Origin: Paenibacillus sp. FSL R10-2782
GTDB taxonomy: Bacteria; Bacillota; Bacilli; Paenibacillales; Paenibacillaceae
DNA length: 64,000 bases
Assembly: GCF_038592985.1 (NCBI RefSeq)
Contig: NZ_CP151951.1
Coordinates: 3,525,001 to 3,589,000, forward strand
Reading direction: 5' to 3'
Shown here: in pieces, positions 55,645 through 64,000 of the stretch
How the letters are laid out: every line of letters begins with the position of its first letter
How positions within the stretch are numbered: position 1 is the stretch's first letter
Notes under the pieces: model-generated
The model's database searches: none
What the model saw: only the letters and a program-made list of their open reading frames with translations
What the model was told of the DNA's origin: nothing
Made by a program: the position numbers and the translations under genes

Positions 55645-56616
55645 TTATCCCTGATTTTCGGCAACCTGGTCGTAAGCCACGATGATTTTCTGAACTAGGG
55701 AATGACGGACAACATCCTCTTGGGCAAAATGTACAAAGCCTATTTCCTCAATTCCCTGTAAAATCGCATTCGCTTCAATCAGACCGGATTTTTTGCCACG
55801 AGGCAAATCAATTTGCGTAACATCACCGGTGATGACCATTTTGGAGCCAAAGCCCAGTCGGGTCAAAAACATTTTCATTTGCTCCGGCGTGGTGTTTTGC
55901 GCTTCATCCAAAATAATGAACGAATCATCCAGCGTCCGTCCCCGCATATAGGCCAGCGGCGCGATTTCAATCAGCCCGCGCTCCAGTGCCTTTGCTGTCT
56001 GCTCCGGTCCCATAACATCGTACAACGCATCATACAACGGGCGCAGATAAGGATCAACCTTTTCCTGCAAATCCCCTGGCAAAAAGCCCAGATTCTCGCC
56101 TGCTTCCACCGCAGGACGGGTTAATACAATACGCTTGACCGAACCTTCCTTCAGGGCAGCTACGGCTAGCACTACTGCTAAATACGTTTTACCCGTACCC
56201 GCCGGGCCAATTCCAAATACGATATCGCGTTTTTTTATCGTGGTTACATAGTGCTTTTGTCCAATTGTTTTGACACGGATCGGCTTACCCCGGAAGGTGG
56301 TCGTGATTTCTCCCTTGAACAGATCAAGCAATTGATCGGCGCGTAAATCTTTTGCCAACTCAATCGCATAATGGACGTCTCTTTCGGTCAGGATATATCC
56401 ATTACGAATTAACTGAAGCAGTACATCGAATAATTGTTCGAGCACTTCCACCTCATGTGCGTTGCCAAAAATATTGATTTCCGCCTCACGGGAATCCATT
56501 TTTGCGGGAACAGCCGCTTCAATCAATTTTAAAAAGGAATCCTGCGGGCCGAACAGCGCCTGTCCTTCTCCCGCATTGTTCAATGCAATTTGTATGCTGC
56601 GTTGTTGTTCTGCCAA
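55645..56616 (-). CDS. phoH: PhoH family ATPase (YbeZ-like)
   Basis: This 323-residue protein has an N-terminal region resembling a KH-like fold (about 1-110) and a PhoH ATPase domain with Walker A GPAGTGKTYLAV near 138 and FIILDEAQNTT near 235. It is the ordinary PhoH that neighbours ybeY, distinct from the PIN-fused paralogue at 16677. The start appears to be TTG at 56616, after AAGGAGAATGAGGC, 6 bases from the yqfD stop. Confidence 0.93.
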   Translation of the reverse strand: MAEQQRSIQIALNNAGEGQALFGPQDSFLKLIEAAVPAKMDSREAEINIFGNAHEVEVLEQLFDVLLQLIRNGYILTERDVHYAIELAKDLRADQLLDLFKGEITTTFRGKPIRVKTIGQKHYVTTIKKRDIVFGIGPAGTGKTYLAVVLAVAALKEGSVKRIVLTRPAVEAGENLGFLPGDLQEKVDPYLRPLYDALYDVMGPEQTAKALERGLIEIAPLAYMRGRTLDDSFIILDEAQNTTPEQMKMFLTRLGFGSKMVITGDVTQIDLPRGKKSGLIEANAILQGIEEIGFVHFAQEDVVRHSLVQKIIVAYDQVAENQG

Positions 56617-56622
56617 ATAGCC

Positions 56623-57816
56623 TCATTCTCCTTGGTTATGAACTAGCGGAAGTTCTTCCGCAATATTCTGTTCCACTTCAAAAAGCACTTTCATATAAAC
56701 TTTACCATTCTCTCTCTTCTCATGCAAAATTTTTTGGCCCATTATTTTCGTTCCTTTGCCGTATTTAGCTAAAATATTGGCTCGCGCCCCTTCTATTCCC
56801 CTATTTTGGGCTTCTGCTTCCGTAAGCTTATCCTCATGTATCTTTGTCTCCCTCACGCTTTCGGTCATCCAACCGACTGGGAGACGGAAGGATCGCCACG
56901 TCAGCGGGTCATGCTCAACTGTGGTTTTATGCGTGGAATAAAGGATTTTTCCATATCCCCATACCTGCACCGCGCGGTTGCCCAGCACCAGATACAGGCG
57001 TTCGTGATGGTTTCCAGTATATGTGCTGCTGCGTTGCACCGTCGGACTGGTGATTTCGTACTCATGCCACACGAGGCCCTTAATCTCCCCCTTGGCTACA
57101 ACCTGCTGCTGATTCTCCTCATCCCCGAGCGTTCCCGAGATAAGAATGGCTCCTTTTTTGACACGTGTATTTTTATGCACGACAGGACGACCCTGCTCGG
57201 CAAAAATTTCAGTGACTACCGCATCTGCCTTGCTGATGAGATGACGTGGACTATAGAGCGGCTCAGGAGTAGGCTGTGAGGCTTCAACGACCTGAATCGT
57301 CACTGAGGTGCCCTGCTTCTCCACACCGATCCAGGACGCCTCAGGGAGCTTCTGCATGAGTGCACGCGAAAGCTTGTCCTGACTGGAAACACGGAAGCTC
57401 CATTGAAAAGGATACAAACCCTCCTGACGGGCAGCCTTGAGTACGGATTCCGTTGAGAGCTTGTCATTCCCCTTTACTTCAACGTCCCAGATGAGCGAAG
57501 ACATCAGGAACAGGCCTACCCAGAATACAGCCAGTCCAACCAGAAAAAATTTGCGTTTAGCCAGCCTCGCAATGGTAAAGGGAATTCCCTGTCGCTTCAA
57601 AATATTCATTTTGCAGCCTGTCCTTCTCAGAAGCGGGCGCAGCAGGAAGACGTGCGGCAGCAGAAGGTTCATTTCTGCATGTCTTGTACCCATCGGCCGC
57701 ACGTTCCAAACAGGTATTTGATGCTCAGTGAGCAGATTAATGAAAGCTTCCACGCTCTCGCCCTTGACGGCAAGGGTAACCGTGCCACGCAACTTTGTTA
57801 AAGCGGGATGTTTCAT
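56623..57816 (-). CDS. yqfD: Sporulation protein YqfD
   Basis: This 397-residue protein has one membrane segment near 90-110 after a basic region, and a large extracytoplasmic part rich in beta strands. The pattern matches YqfD, a sigma-E-controlled mother-cell protein of unknown biochemical role. In B. subtilis it belongs to the yqfC-yqfD operon. Here its start overlaps the end of yqfC by 4 bases, and phoH follows immediately. Confidence 0.93.
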   Translation of the reverse strand: MKHPALTKLRGTVTLAVKGESVEAFINLLTEHQIPVWNVRPMGTRHAEMNLLLPHVFLLRPLLRRTGCKMNILKRQGIPFTIARLAKRKFFLVGLAVFWVGLFLMSSLIWDVEVKGNDKLSTESVLKAARQEGLYPFQWSFRVSSQDKLSRALMQKLPEASWIGVEKQGTSVTIQVVEASQPTPEPLYSPRHLISKADAVVTEIFAEQGRPVVHKNTRVKKGAILISGTLGDEENQQQVVAKGEIKGLVWHEYEITSPTVQRSSTYTGNHHERLYLVLGNRAVQVWGYGKILYSTHKTTVEHDPLTWRSFRLPVGWMTESVRETKIHEDKLTEAEAQNRGIEGARANILAKYGKGTKIMGQKILHEKRENGKVYMKVLFEVEQNIAEELPLVHNQGE

Positions 57817-58106
57817 GAGCCTTCCTCCGTTCCTTCCAATTGGATATCCGTAATGTGTCCTTCCACACTTACCTGCTCAGGCATAATAGATGTGATGACA
57901 AGCCCATGCCCCGACACCCGCAGCCTGCCCTGCGCAAGCGCAAGTACAAGCTGATCCTGCGTGAAGTCCACGACGCCCCGGTGATTCTCCACATAAAGCT
58001 GGCGGCTGCCAATGAGAGTTAACCTCGGCAGGTCAAATAGAATGTCCTGCGGAAGTTCCAGCGTCTCACTGGCCCACTTTCGCAGTTTGCGGCTCATCCG
58101 GCTCAT
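57813..58106 (-). CDS. yqfC: Sporulation protein YqfC
   Basis: This 97-residue protein has a basic N-terminus (SRKLRKWASETLELPQDILFDLPRLTLIG) and a YabP/YqfC-type beta-rich domain (LYVENHRGVVDFTQDQLVLAL). The family is made in the mother cell under sigma-E. The start follows AGGAAAGGAGATTCCCTCGT. A sigma-E promoter is expected upstream but was not fixed. Confidence 0.92.
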   Translation of the reverse strand: MSRMSRKLRKWASETLELPQDILFDLPRLTLIGSRQLYVENHRGVVDFTQDQLVLALAQGRLRVSGHGLVITSIMPEQVSVEGHITDIQLEGTEEGS

Positions 58107-58156
58107 ACGAGGGAATCTCCTTTCCTGTCATAAAAACAATTGTTATCCAACGGCTA

Positions 58157-58255
58157 ATCATTGCTTTTATGGCAGCTACGCTGCTAATTTTCATTTTCTG
58201 TTATGTTCATCCAGTAGATCATAATTGTTTTCATGGCAGCTACGCTGCTTTTTAT
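58157..58255. repeat. Two tandem copies of the CAGCTACGCTGCT hairpin repeat
   Basis: Copies at 58173-58185 and 58237-58249 are 64 bases apart. The left flanks also match: about 26 of 29 positions are identical over ATCATTGCTTTTATGG against ATAATTGTTTTCATGG plus the core. Each core forms a GCAGC-TAC-GCTGC hairpin. The rest of 58107-58421 shows no gene. Confidence 0.7.
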
Positions 58256-58421
58256 AAATTGCCGATGCCGCTTTAGATATGGGCGTCGTTACACCAGCGC
58301 CACAGATATCTGTACTGTACACCTTATGATTCAGCCTCCATATTTATGAAAACAAACTAACAATTCATAGTAGATCTTATCTTGCATAGCAAGAGCCTTG
58401 ATAATTGGAAAATACACAATT

Positions 58422-58467
58422 AAAAAAAGACAACCCCGTTTAAAGCATCGAAACGAGATTGTCTTTT
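58422..58467 (-). terminator. Terminator downstream of the permease remnant
   Basis: On the minus strand GACAATCTCGTTT pairs with AAACGGGGTTGTC with small mismatches, followed by TTTTTTT. It survives although its gene is broken. Confidence 0.83.
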
Positions 58468-58474
58468 CCTGATT

Positions 58475-58804
58475 TTATAAAGCCATTCTGTTATTTTCGG
58501 AATCATGATTCAAAAGAGAGCTTTTTCTGGAATATAGAAAATAAACAGCCAACCCTATAACGAGCCAAATCACAAAACGGATGAATGTTTGGCTCTGCAA
58601 ATTCAGAATGAGCGCTCCACACGAAATAATAGCCAAAATCGAAATATACGGAGTTTTGTATTTAGGATGGACCTTTGACAATACCTTGGGCACCAAACCA
58701 TCACGTGACATCGCAAACATGATACGGGTTTGGCCGTAGAGCATGACCAGCATGTCAGTAGTCATCCCTAAAATGGCACCCACATTCACAAGCCCCTCAA
58801 CCAC
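58475..58804 (-). pseudogene. Remnant of an APC-family amino acid permease
   Basis: About 109 codons remain. GAILGMTTDMLVMLYGQTR and FAMSRDGLVPKVLSKVHPKY match the late membrane segments of YfnA/CAT-type cationic amino acid permeases, which are normally about 460 residues. The sequence then jumps from KTPYISI straight to LAIISCGALILNL and FIRFVIWLVIGL, skipping the roughly 50 residues normally between them. Upstream in the same frame two TAG codons stop the reading, and the N-terminal two thirds are absent. It cannot encode a working transporter. Confidence 0.85.
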
Positions 58805-58911
58805 AAAAGAAATAGAATCTTGCTACTACATGGTTTATCACATCATATGTCAGGTTATAAGAGGATCTGTCGCTAAACTGATTTCTATTCTGAACTAGCC
58901 TATGTATTAGC

Positions 58912-58950
58912 AAAAAAATAGTCCGCACCAGCTAAAGCCAGGGCGGACTA
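58912..58950 (-). terminator. Terminator of the small membrane protein-floA-nfeD operon
   Basis: On the minus strand TAGTCCGC pairs with GCGGACTA, extended by CTGGC/GCTGG, around a short loop, followed by seven T residues. Confidence 0.88.
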
Positions 58951-58997
58951 AACCATTCATGCAAACTCCAAATAAAACGATACTAGCTTAAATCTTT

Positions 58998-59588
58998 TTA
59001 ACGTCTTCCTCCACCCATATAACGCTTGGAACGCGGTGGACCCAATATTTCTGCCCAAATCACACCTCTGCGCAGGTCAGCCGCCGTTACTGTGCTACGC
59101 TCCTGTAAAGCTCCCTCAGGGGCATCTGTAATCTCTCCAGACTCCCTTGCATTGGATATGCGGTCGAGACGGGCTAAAACCGATCTACGCTCTTCTTCCA
59201 TGGCCCGGATTCGATCCTCCAGAGTCGAACCGTTATCCAGGGAATCCCGCTTCGACTGCTCCTCAGTTTCCGTCCAACCATTCATTGGTTCATCCACGCG
59301 ACGAGCTTCCATAACTACACGCCGTTCATCAGGAAATTGACGCTGCAATTCTCCAGCAGTATCCTGCCTTTGCAGCTGACGCTGCTCCTGTCTGTGTTCC
59401 ATGGAGGAAGGTCTGGATGGTGACGAAGGACCGCGGGAACCGTGGTCGCCACCAAACGTAGGCATACCCTTTCCCGGCGGCGCTTTTCTCTCTGTGCTTT
59501 TCATGCTTTTGCCCAAAAAAGACACCAACGCAAAGCCGATCACAATCAGGATATACAAATGCTCAAAAATCCAGCTGATAAAGTTCAT
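58998..59588 (-). CDS. FloA-associated membrane-anchored protein of unknown function
   Basis: This 196-residue protein has one N-terminal membrane segment (about 6-25) and then a Gly/Pro/Ser- and Gln/Arg-rich disordered stretch (35-85). A charged coiled coil (about 120-150) follows, and the C-terminal motif GVIWAEILGPPRSKR ends the protein. The tail motif recurs, as I recall, in small Bacillales proteins encoded beside flotillin and NfeD genes. It is the last gene of the nfeD-floA operon, so a role at FloA membrane microdomains is plausible but unproven. Confidence 0.65.
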   Translation of the reverse strand: MNFISWIFEHLYILIVIGFALVSFLGKSMKSTERKAPPGKGMPTFGGDHGSRGPSSPSRPSSMEHRQEQRQLQRQDTAGELQRQFPDERRVVMEARRVDEPMNGWTETEEQSKRDSLDNGSTLEDRIRAMEEERRSVLARLDRISNARESGEITDAPEGALQERSTVTAADLRRGVIWAEILGPPRSKRYMGGGRR

Positions 59589-59632
59589 AACTCACCGCCT
59601 TGCTGCCGCAATTCATCGGCTATATCCTTTGG

Positions 59633-60634
59633 TTAATCCCGGGTTTTGTTGTCATTTCCCGAGTTTTCATTCGGTTTGCCCAAGGAGCCGCGCATTTGCG
59701 TATCTGCCTCAATGTTTTTCAAATTCATATAGTCCATAACGCCAAGTTTTCCGCCACGGAGCGCCTCAGCCATCGCCAACGGCACTTCGGATTCGGATTC
59801 AACCACACGCGCTCTCATCTCTACGACACGCGCCTTCATTTCCTGCTCCTGCGCCACAGCCATTGCACGCCGTTCTTCCGCTTTCGCCTGCGCAATCCGT
59901 TTATCAGCTTCCGCTTGCTCGGTTTGCAGGAAGGCACCAATATTTTTACCTACATCGACGTCCGCAATATCAATGGACAAGATTTCAAACGCCGTTCCGG
60001 CATCCAGACCTTTGGACAGCACCGTTCTCGAAATGGAATCCGGGTTCTCCAGCACGTCCTTATGCGAATTACTGGATCCGACAGTTGTAACGATCCCTTC
60101 ACCGACCCGCGCAATAATCGTTTCTTCTCCGGCACCCCCGACGAGTCGATCAATGTTGGCACGCACTGTAACACGAGCCTTAACTTTCACTTCGATACCA
60201 TCCTTGGCTACCGCAGCGACAGTAGGTGTCTCAATAACACGCGGATTAACACTCATTTGGACCGCTTGCAGAACATCCCGACCTGCAAGGTCAATCGCAG
60301 CTGCGCGTTCAAATTCGAGCGGAATATTAGCCCGCTGTGCAGCAATCAGCGCATTGATCACTCGGTCTACATTACCACCCGCCAGGAAATGACTTTCCAA
60401 CTGATTGATGTTTAAGCCCAGACCAGCCTTGGTTGCCTTAATCAGCGGATTCACAATCCGGCTTGGCGTTACACGCCGTAATCGCATAGCCACCAGTGTA
60501 ATAATGCCAATCCTCACCCCCGAAGCCAATGCTGAAATCCACAGCATCACCGGGAAAAAACTAAAAAATACGCTTAACACAATAATTACTACAACGGCAA
60601 TCAACAAAACGCTGACAATACCCGATTCGAACAC
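59633..60634 (-). CDS. floA: Flotillin-like protein FloA
   Basis: This 333-residue protein scaffolds functional membrane microdomains. A hydrophobic N-terminal hairpin (about 1-45) precedes a prohibitin-like domain with [16 protein letters not shown] near 170. A long Ala/Glu-rich coiled coil ([22 protein letters not shown] near 245) follows. The GTG at 60634 is preferred since it is spaced 9 bases from GGAGG, while the ATG pair at 60643-60638 abuts that site. It follows its NfeD partner, the usual pairing. Confidence 0.95.
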   Translation of the reverse strand: MFESGIVSVLLIAVVVIIVLSVFFSFFPVMLWISALASGVRIGIITLVAMRLRRVTPSRIVNPLIKATKAGLGLNINQLESHFLAGGNVDRVINALIAAQRANIPLEFERAAAIDLAGRDVLQAVQMSVNPRVIETPTVAAVAKDGIEVKVKARVTVRANIDRLVGGAGEETIIARVGEGIVTTVGSSNSHKDVLENPDSISRTVLSKGLDAGTAFEILSIDIADVDVGKNIGAFLQTEQAEADKRIAQAKAEERRAMAVAQEQEMKARVVEMRARVVESESEVPLAMAEALRGGKLGVMDYMNLKNIEADTQMRGSLGKPNENSGNDNKTRD

Positions 60635-60679
60635 TAGCATCATCCTCCATTAATCTAATTCTTCGTTTGTTTACGTGTT

Positions 60680-62047
60680 TCAGACGCTGGTGTCCGCCTT
60701 GACCACAATGCGTCCGCCTTCTACTTTGGATACGATAATGGGCATATCCGTAGCAATAAACTCGCCGTTTGTCACGACGTCCACACGTTCGTCAGCAATA
60801 AGCACGGTTCCTGCTGGACGAAGCGGTGTCAGACTCACACCTCGCTGTCCCAGTAGCACTTCCCGGTTCACAACCGAAGAAAAGCCTTGGTCAGCCGTCA
60901 AGCTTTCTTTAAGTATAAAACGGTTCCATATTCCCCGATCCTTGAAAGCAATCCCTATGATTGCCACCACAGCAACGGCAGCAGCAAAGGCTATACCCAA
61001 TGATATAAAAGCATGCTGCATGTTGTAGGCCGCGCGAACAACTCCAGCGACAAGACTGATGGAACCTAAAATACCCAGAATACCAAAGCTTGGAATGAAC
61101 ATTTCAAGTATAAGCAAGGCTAGACCGATGATAAACAACAGCCACGTCTCGGAACCTGCAAAGCCAGCAATATAATTGCCGAAAAAGTACAAACCAAATC
61201 CGAGCACGCCTAAAATTCCTGGCACTCCAAAGCCTGGTACGATTAGTTCAATGACAATCCCCGCGATACCGATAAATAAAAGCAATGTCTGCACAATCGG
61301 GTTGGTCAATATCTCGGCTGCTTTTTCAGCCCATGTCCGCTCCACGTGAAATACATCATCTGTGCTATAGCCCATCCACTGAATAACTTCTTGTTCTGAA
61401 GAGGCGATGTGATCCGCATAGCCCAGTTTAAGTGCTTCCTCGCTGGTTAAAGAAATGATCTGACCTTTTTCTTTATTAAAGTTCAGCTCCGGTATAGCTA
61501 CAGAAATTTGGGAGTCTACCATACCTCTCGCAATATCCGGGTTACGTCCGCCGGATTCTGCAGCAGATGCCATGCTGCTCTTCCACCAAGCCACCGTTTT
61601 CGGGTCAGTGATAGCTTGCCCACTGCCGTTCACTAACGCTGCTGCTCCAATGATGCTGCCCGGCTTCATGACAATTTTGTTTGCGCTTAACGCAATATAG
61701 CTTCCCGCAGAGGCCGCTTCGCCTCTTACATAGGCTACGGTCGGAATCGTGCTGTCTTTAATCAGCTTGCCCAGCTTTTCCGCTGTGTCTACCCGTCCGC
61801 CTGGCGTATTAATATCCAGTACAATGAGGCCTGCTTTGGACTCCACTGCTTCTGCAAAGCCGCGTTCCATAAAGCTGACAAGCCCTTGTTCAATTTCCTG
61901 ATCCACCGGTATAACGAACACAGAACCGCCTTTCACAGCGGCCGCTGCTGATCCCGAATGGAATAACGGCAACAGCAAAACGGATATCATGATCCACATG
62001 GTCCAAAAGATCATTTTGCGCCCGGAGTGGTGATGTTCTCTATGCAT
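60680..62047 (-). CDS. NfeD-family serine protease/membrane protein (YqeZ-like)
   Basis: This 455-residue protein has a signal segment (about 13-37) and a ClpP/SppA-like protease domain with GLIVLDINTPGGRVDTA near 75 and EAASAGSYIALSAN near 110 (catalytic serine in SAGS). Four to five membrane segments (about 235-360) and a C-terminal NfeD OB-fold domain follow. It corresponds to long NfeD1b proteins that work with flotillins; B. subtilis YqeZ is encoded with FloA under sigma-W. The ATG at 62047 follows GGGGGGAG. Confidence 0.92.
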   Translation of the reverse strand: MHREHHHSGRKMIFWTMWIMISVLLLPLFHSGSAAAAVKGGSVFVIPVDQEIEQGLVSFMERGFAEAVESKAGLIVLDINTPGGRVDTAEKLGKLIKDSTIPTVAYVRGEAASAGSYIALSANKIVMKPGSIIGAAALVNGSGQAITDPKTVAWWKSSMASAAESGGRNPDIARGMVDSQISVAIPELNFNKEKGQIISLTSEEALKLGYADHIASSEQEVIQWMGYSTDDVFHVERTWAEKAAEILTNPIVQTLLLFIGIAGIVIELIVPGFGVPGILGVLGFGLYFFGNYIAGFAGSETWLLFIIGLALLILEMFIPSFGILGILGSISLVAGVVRAAYNMQHAFISLGIAFAAAVAVVAIIGIAFKDRGIWNRFILKESLTADQGFSSVVNREVLLGQRGVSLTPLRPAGTVLIADERVDVVTNGEFIATDMPIIVSKVEGGRIVVKADTSV

Positions 62048-62269
62048 TACTCTCCCCCCTTTCGATCTTTCTATGTTATAGCATATCAAATTTTGTCAGG
62101 TAAACCATACAGTTTTCAGGATTTATTGTGAAATTCTTGAGTATGTTGCCAATCCTGACGGCTATCATGTACTTTACGTACCCAATGGACATCACGTTTC
62201 AAATGAATATAGAAAACGTTTACAAAAAAACATCTTATAATAATCACCCTATGACAAACGCGACAGATA

Positions 62270-62302
62270 CAGAAATAACACCCTCTGTAAACAGAGGGTG
62301 TT
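62270..62302 (-). terminator. Terminator of the rpsU-yqeY operon
   Basis: AACACCCTCTG (62277-62287) and CAGAGGGTGTT (62292-62302) form a perfect 11-bp stem with a 4-base loop. The minus-strand tail ATTTCTG has only a short T run. Confidence 0.78.
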
Positions 62303-62325
62303 GAGCGTTCCTGTTTGTCGCAGGT

Positions 62326-62769
62326 TTATTGCAGAAATTGCTGAACCGCTTGGTTCACGAGCTTACCGTCAGCGCGGCCTTTTACCTTAGGCATCAAGGC
62401 CGTCATTACTTTCCCCATCTCTGCTTTCGAAGAAGCACCGGTTTCCTGGATGGTCTGCTGTACAATAACTTTAATTTCTTCTTCAGAAAGTTGTTCGGGA
62501 AGGTACTGAGCGATGATCTCTATTTCTGCTTTAGTGCTTGTCGCAAGTTCATCACGACCGGCTTTTTCAAATTCATGGAGGGCATCTTTTCGCTGTTTGA
62601 TCTCACGACTCAGAATATCAAGCACTTCGTTGTCGTCCAAATCCCGTTTCAAATCTATTTCAAGATTTTTAATCGTAGAACGAACCATTCGAATGGTGGA
62701 GAGTTTGAACTTGTCCTTACTCTTCATTGCTTGCTTCATATCTTCGTTCAATCGTTCGCTCAAATTCAT
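62326..62769 (-). CDS. yqeY: YqeY/GatB-like domain protein
   Basis: This 147-residue protein matches the YqeY family, which resembles the tRNA-binding tail of GatB. Typical blocks are LSTIRMVRSTIKNLEID near 24 and AQYLPEQLSEEEI near 88. Its role is unclear; tRNA binding is suggested by homology. It follows rpsU by 16 bases, the conserved Bacillales pairing, and has AGGAGGATC before its start. Confidence 0.93.
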   Translation of the reverse strand: MNLSERLNEDMKQAMKSKDKFKLSTIRMVRSTIKNLEIDLKRDLDDNEVLDILSREIKQRKDALHEFEKAGRDELATSTKAEIEIIAQYLPEQLSEEEIKVIVQQTIQETGASSKAEMGKVMTALMPKVKGRADGKLVNQAVQQFLQ

Positions 62770-62785
62770 GATTGCTTAGATCCTC

Positions 62786-62959
62786 CTAGAACTTTCTCTT
62801 ACGAGCAGCCTCGGACTTTTTCTTGCGCTTTACGCTTGGCTTTTCATAATGCTTGCGTTTCTTCACCTCAGCCAATACGCCATCCTTAGCAATGGAACGT
62901 TTAAAGCGACGAAGTGCAGCATCAATTGTCTCGTTTTTGCGAACTTTAGTTTCAGACAC
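62786..62959 (-). CDS. rpsU: 30S ribosomal protein S21
   Basis: This 57-residue basic protein belongs to the small ribosomal subunit. The [10 protein letters not shown] and [21 protein letters not shown] signatures are complete. A GTG start at 62959, spaced 7 bases from GGGAGGG, gives the normal family length; longer in-frame openings upstream add unrelated sequence. Confidence 0.96.
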   Translation of the reverse strand: MSETKVRKNETIDAALRRFKRSIAKDGVLAEVKKRKHYEKPSVKRKKKSEAARKRKF

Positions 62960-63128
62960 CAGTTTTCCCTCCCTCCGACCAGACCGTCCAAGAGCAATAA
63001 CACGGTTCATCAAATTTTATTATAGGTGAAACGGAAACCGGGTGTCAACCTATAAGAAAAAATGAATAAATAAAGAATACAAATTTCCCCCATTACGTCC
63101 ATATTACTTATAAACAAGCACTGTCATT

Positions 63129-63488
63129 CTAAGAATGTGAGTCCGAAATTCCCGTTAAGGCACCCAATGGGGCACCGCCCAACAGATGATAATGCAGATG
63201 TCCCACCACTTGACCGCTATCCGGGCCGCAGTTGTTAATCAACCGGTAACCGGATTCAGCAATACCCAGTTTTTTCGCCACCTCAAGCGCAACACGATGG
63301 ATCTCCGCAATCAGAGGAAGATCCTCTTCCGTCACAGCATTCATTGAAGGAATATATTTCTTCGGAATAATGAGTACGTGTACTGGCGCCGCAGGCTGGA
63401 TGTCATGAAACGCGAGCACATTGTCGGTTTCCAACACTTTTTTGCTGGGGATGGTTCCATCCACAATTTTCAAAAACAGATCGTCCAT
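63129..63488 (-). CDS. HIT family nucleotide-binding protein (HinT-like)
   Basis: This 119-residue protein has the histidine-triad motif in VVGHLHYHLLGG near the C-terminus and the conserved LAFHDIQPAAPVHVLIIPKKYI near 26-47. HinT proteins hydrolyse nucleoside phosphoramidates and aminoacyl-AMP. The ATG follows GGAGGGGTTTGA. It lies 170 bases upstream of rpsU; the gap contains no recognised terminator or gene. Confidence 0.93.
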   Translation of the reverse strand: MDDLFLKIVDGTIPSKKVLETDNVLAFHDIQPAAPVHVLIIPKKYIPSMNAVTEEDLPLIAEIHRVALEVAKKLGIAESGYRLINNCGPDSGQVVGHLHYHLLGGAPLGALTGISDSHS

Positions 63489-63649
63489 TCAAACCCCTCC
63501 TTTGGCAGTGAGCCGACCATCAGATTCGAAAGTGCAGAACCCGTGCTTTCGGCATTCAAAGTTATGTATTTCCCACAACCGATTGGAATATATACAGTTA
63601 TGGCTTGTTATACCTACGTTTCTATATGTATCATAACGGAAAAAGGGGC

Positions 63650-64000
63650 TTAATACCAGTTCCCTTTCCCCGCTTCCTCTATAATGGCTTTTACGCCTTC
63701 ATCAATTTGATCCGGTTGAGCCCGCGAAATACTGATGCGTAAAAACTTTTCGTGTTCCTTATAATCAGATAAGTAAAATCCTTTACCGGATACCACCTGC
63801 ACCTTCCTCGCGGCAAGACGCTGCACCAAACGCTCCATGTTCACTGTCCGAGGCAGCTTCAACTGCATATACACTCCCGAGCTTACAGCCGACACTTCAA
63901 TCATCCCGTCCTGATTGTATCGCTCCACTGCCTGGTTTAAAATGCGAATGCGTTCCGCATACAGGCTGCATATCGTGTGCTTGTGGCGTTCATACATTCC
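63650..64000 (-). CDS. C-terminal part of a PLP-dependent MocR-type regulator or aminotransferase (cut by window edge)
   Basis: About 116 codons are visible and continue past the right edge. The sequence SGVYMQLKLPRTVNMERLVQRLAARKVQVVSGKGFYLSD followed by EKFLRISISRAQPDQIDEGVKAIIEEA matches the C-terminal lobe of MocR-type aminotransferase domains, including the conserved arginine in LRIS. The methionine at 63997 is probably internal. Whether an N-terminal winged helix exists cannot be seen. Confidence 0.75.
   Translation of the reverse strand, partial: GMYERHKHTICSLYAERIRILNQAVERYNQDGMIEVSAVSSGVYMQLKLPRTVNMERLVQRLAARKVQVVSGKGFYLSDYKEHEKFLRISISRAQPDQIDEGVKAIIEEAGKGNWY

Noticed and set aside
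59600..60415. 271-residue plus-strand frame opposite floA
   Set aside because: It is an antisense shadow of floA, rich in His, Asn and Arg without domains.
1..64000. CRISPR arrays, insertion sequences, prophage, tRNA and rRNA genes
   Set aside because: No regularly spaced repeats, transposase, integrase or phage genes, and no tRNA- or rRNA-like sequences were seen. This was a reading by eye, so a degenerate element could be missed.

Overview
The window comes from the chromosome of a spore-forming, moderately low-GC Firmicute. Gene content and order point to Paenibacillus, most likely the P. polymyxa group; that assignment is inference from recognised proteins, not from a database search. Supporting evidence is the Bacillales order of the dcw cluster, the rpoD-dnaG, glyQS-recO-era and yqfCD-phoH blocks, a class B RNase P RNA, bacillithiol synthesis (bshC), and sporulation genes (spoVD, rsfA, yqfC, yqfD, a CotD-like coat gene). 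Most genes lie on the minus strand, so the window reads right to left as a series of housekeeping operons.

Left part (1-15141, all minus): rsfA, panE, a DUF3397 membrane protein, an oligopeptide ABC operon (oppA, terminator, oppB, oppC, one ATPase), bshC, ahcY, then mraZ-rsmH-ftsL-pbpB-spoVD. The mraZ promoter has three TGGNN repeats phased at 10 bp, the expected MraZ operator. In B. subtilis rsfA, panE, bshC and mraZ are close neighbours; here opp and ahcY are inserted among them.

Middle-left (15142-28811): a secreted coiled-coil protein, PIN-PhoH ATPase (ylaK), a possible 34-residue peptide, an LCP cell-wall ligase, typA, a LiaI/LiaF-like membrane protein, two head-to-head TerC proteins, the thiI/cysteine desulfurase pair for tRNA thiolation, a lytic transglycosylase, and small Bacillales proteins (DUF1540, YpuI).

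Accessory-looking centre (28999-40012): a membrane-anchored subtilisin-like protease, a CotD-like protein, a MocR-type regulator, a marR-ABC-ABC drug-exporter operon with a clear promoter and a perfect 17-bp operator palindrome, a PLP aminotransferase, rnpB with its promoter, and a flavin reductase.

Right part (40077-64000, minus): nif3, trmK, a membrane protein, rpoD, dnaG, yqxD, glyS, glyQ behind a glycine T-box with its own promoter, recO, a 45-residue yqzL, era, dgkA, ybeY, pgpH, phoH, yqfD, yqfC, a decayed amino-acid permease, a small membrane protein, floA, an NfeD protein, yqeY, rpsU, a HIT protein and the end of another MocR-type or aminotransferase gene.

No dramatic new system stands out. 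The points most worth a second look are the dispersed hairpin repeats in the era-yqfC intergenic gaps, the very long inverted repeat next to era, the missing second opp ATPase, the asymmetric ABC exporter with its operator, the small unannotated ORFs, and the broken permease. No CRISPR array, transposase, prophage, tRNA or rRNA gene was seen.
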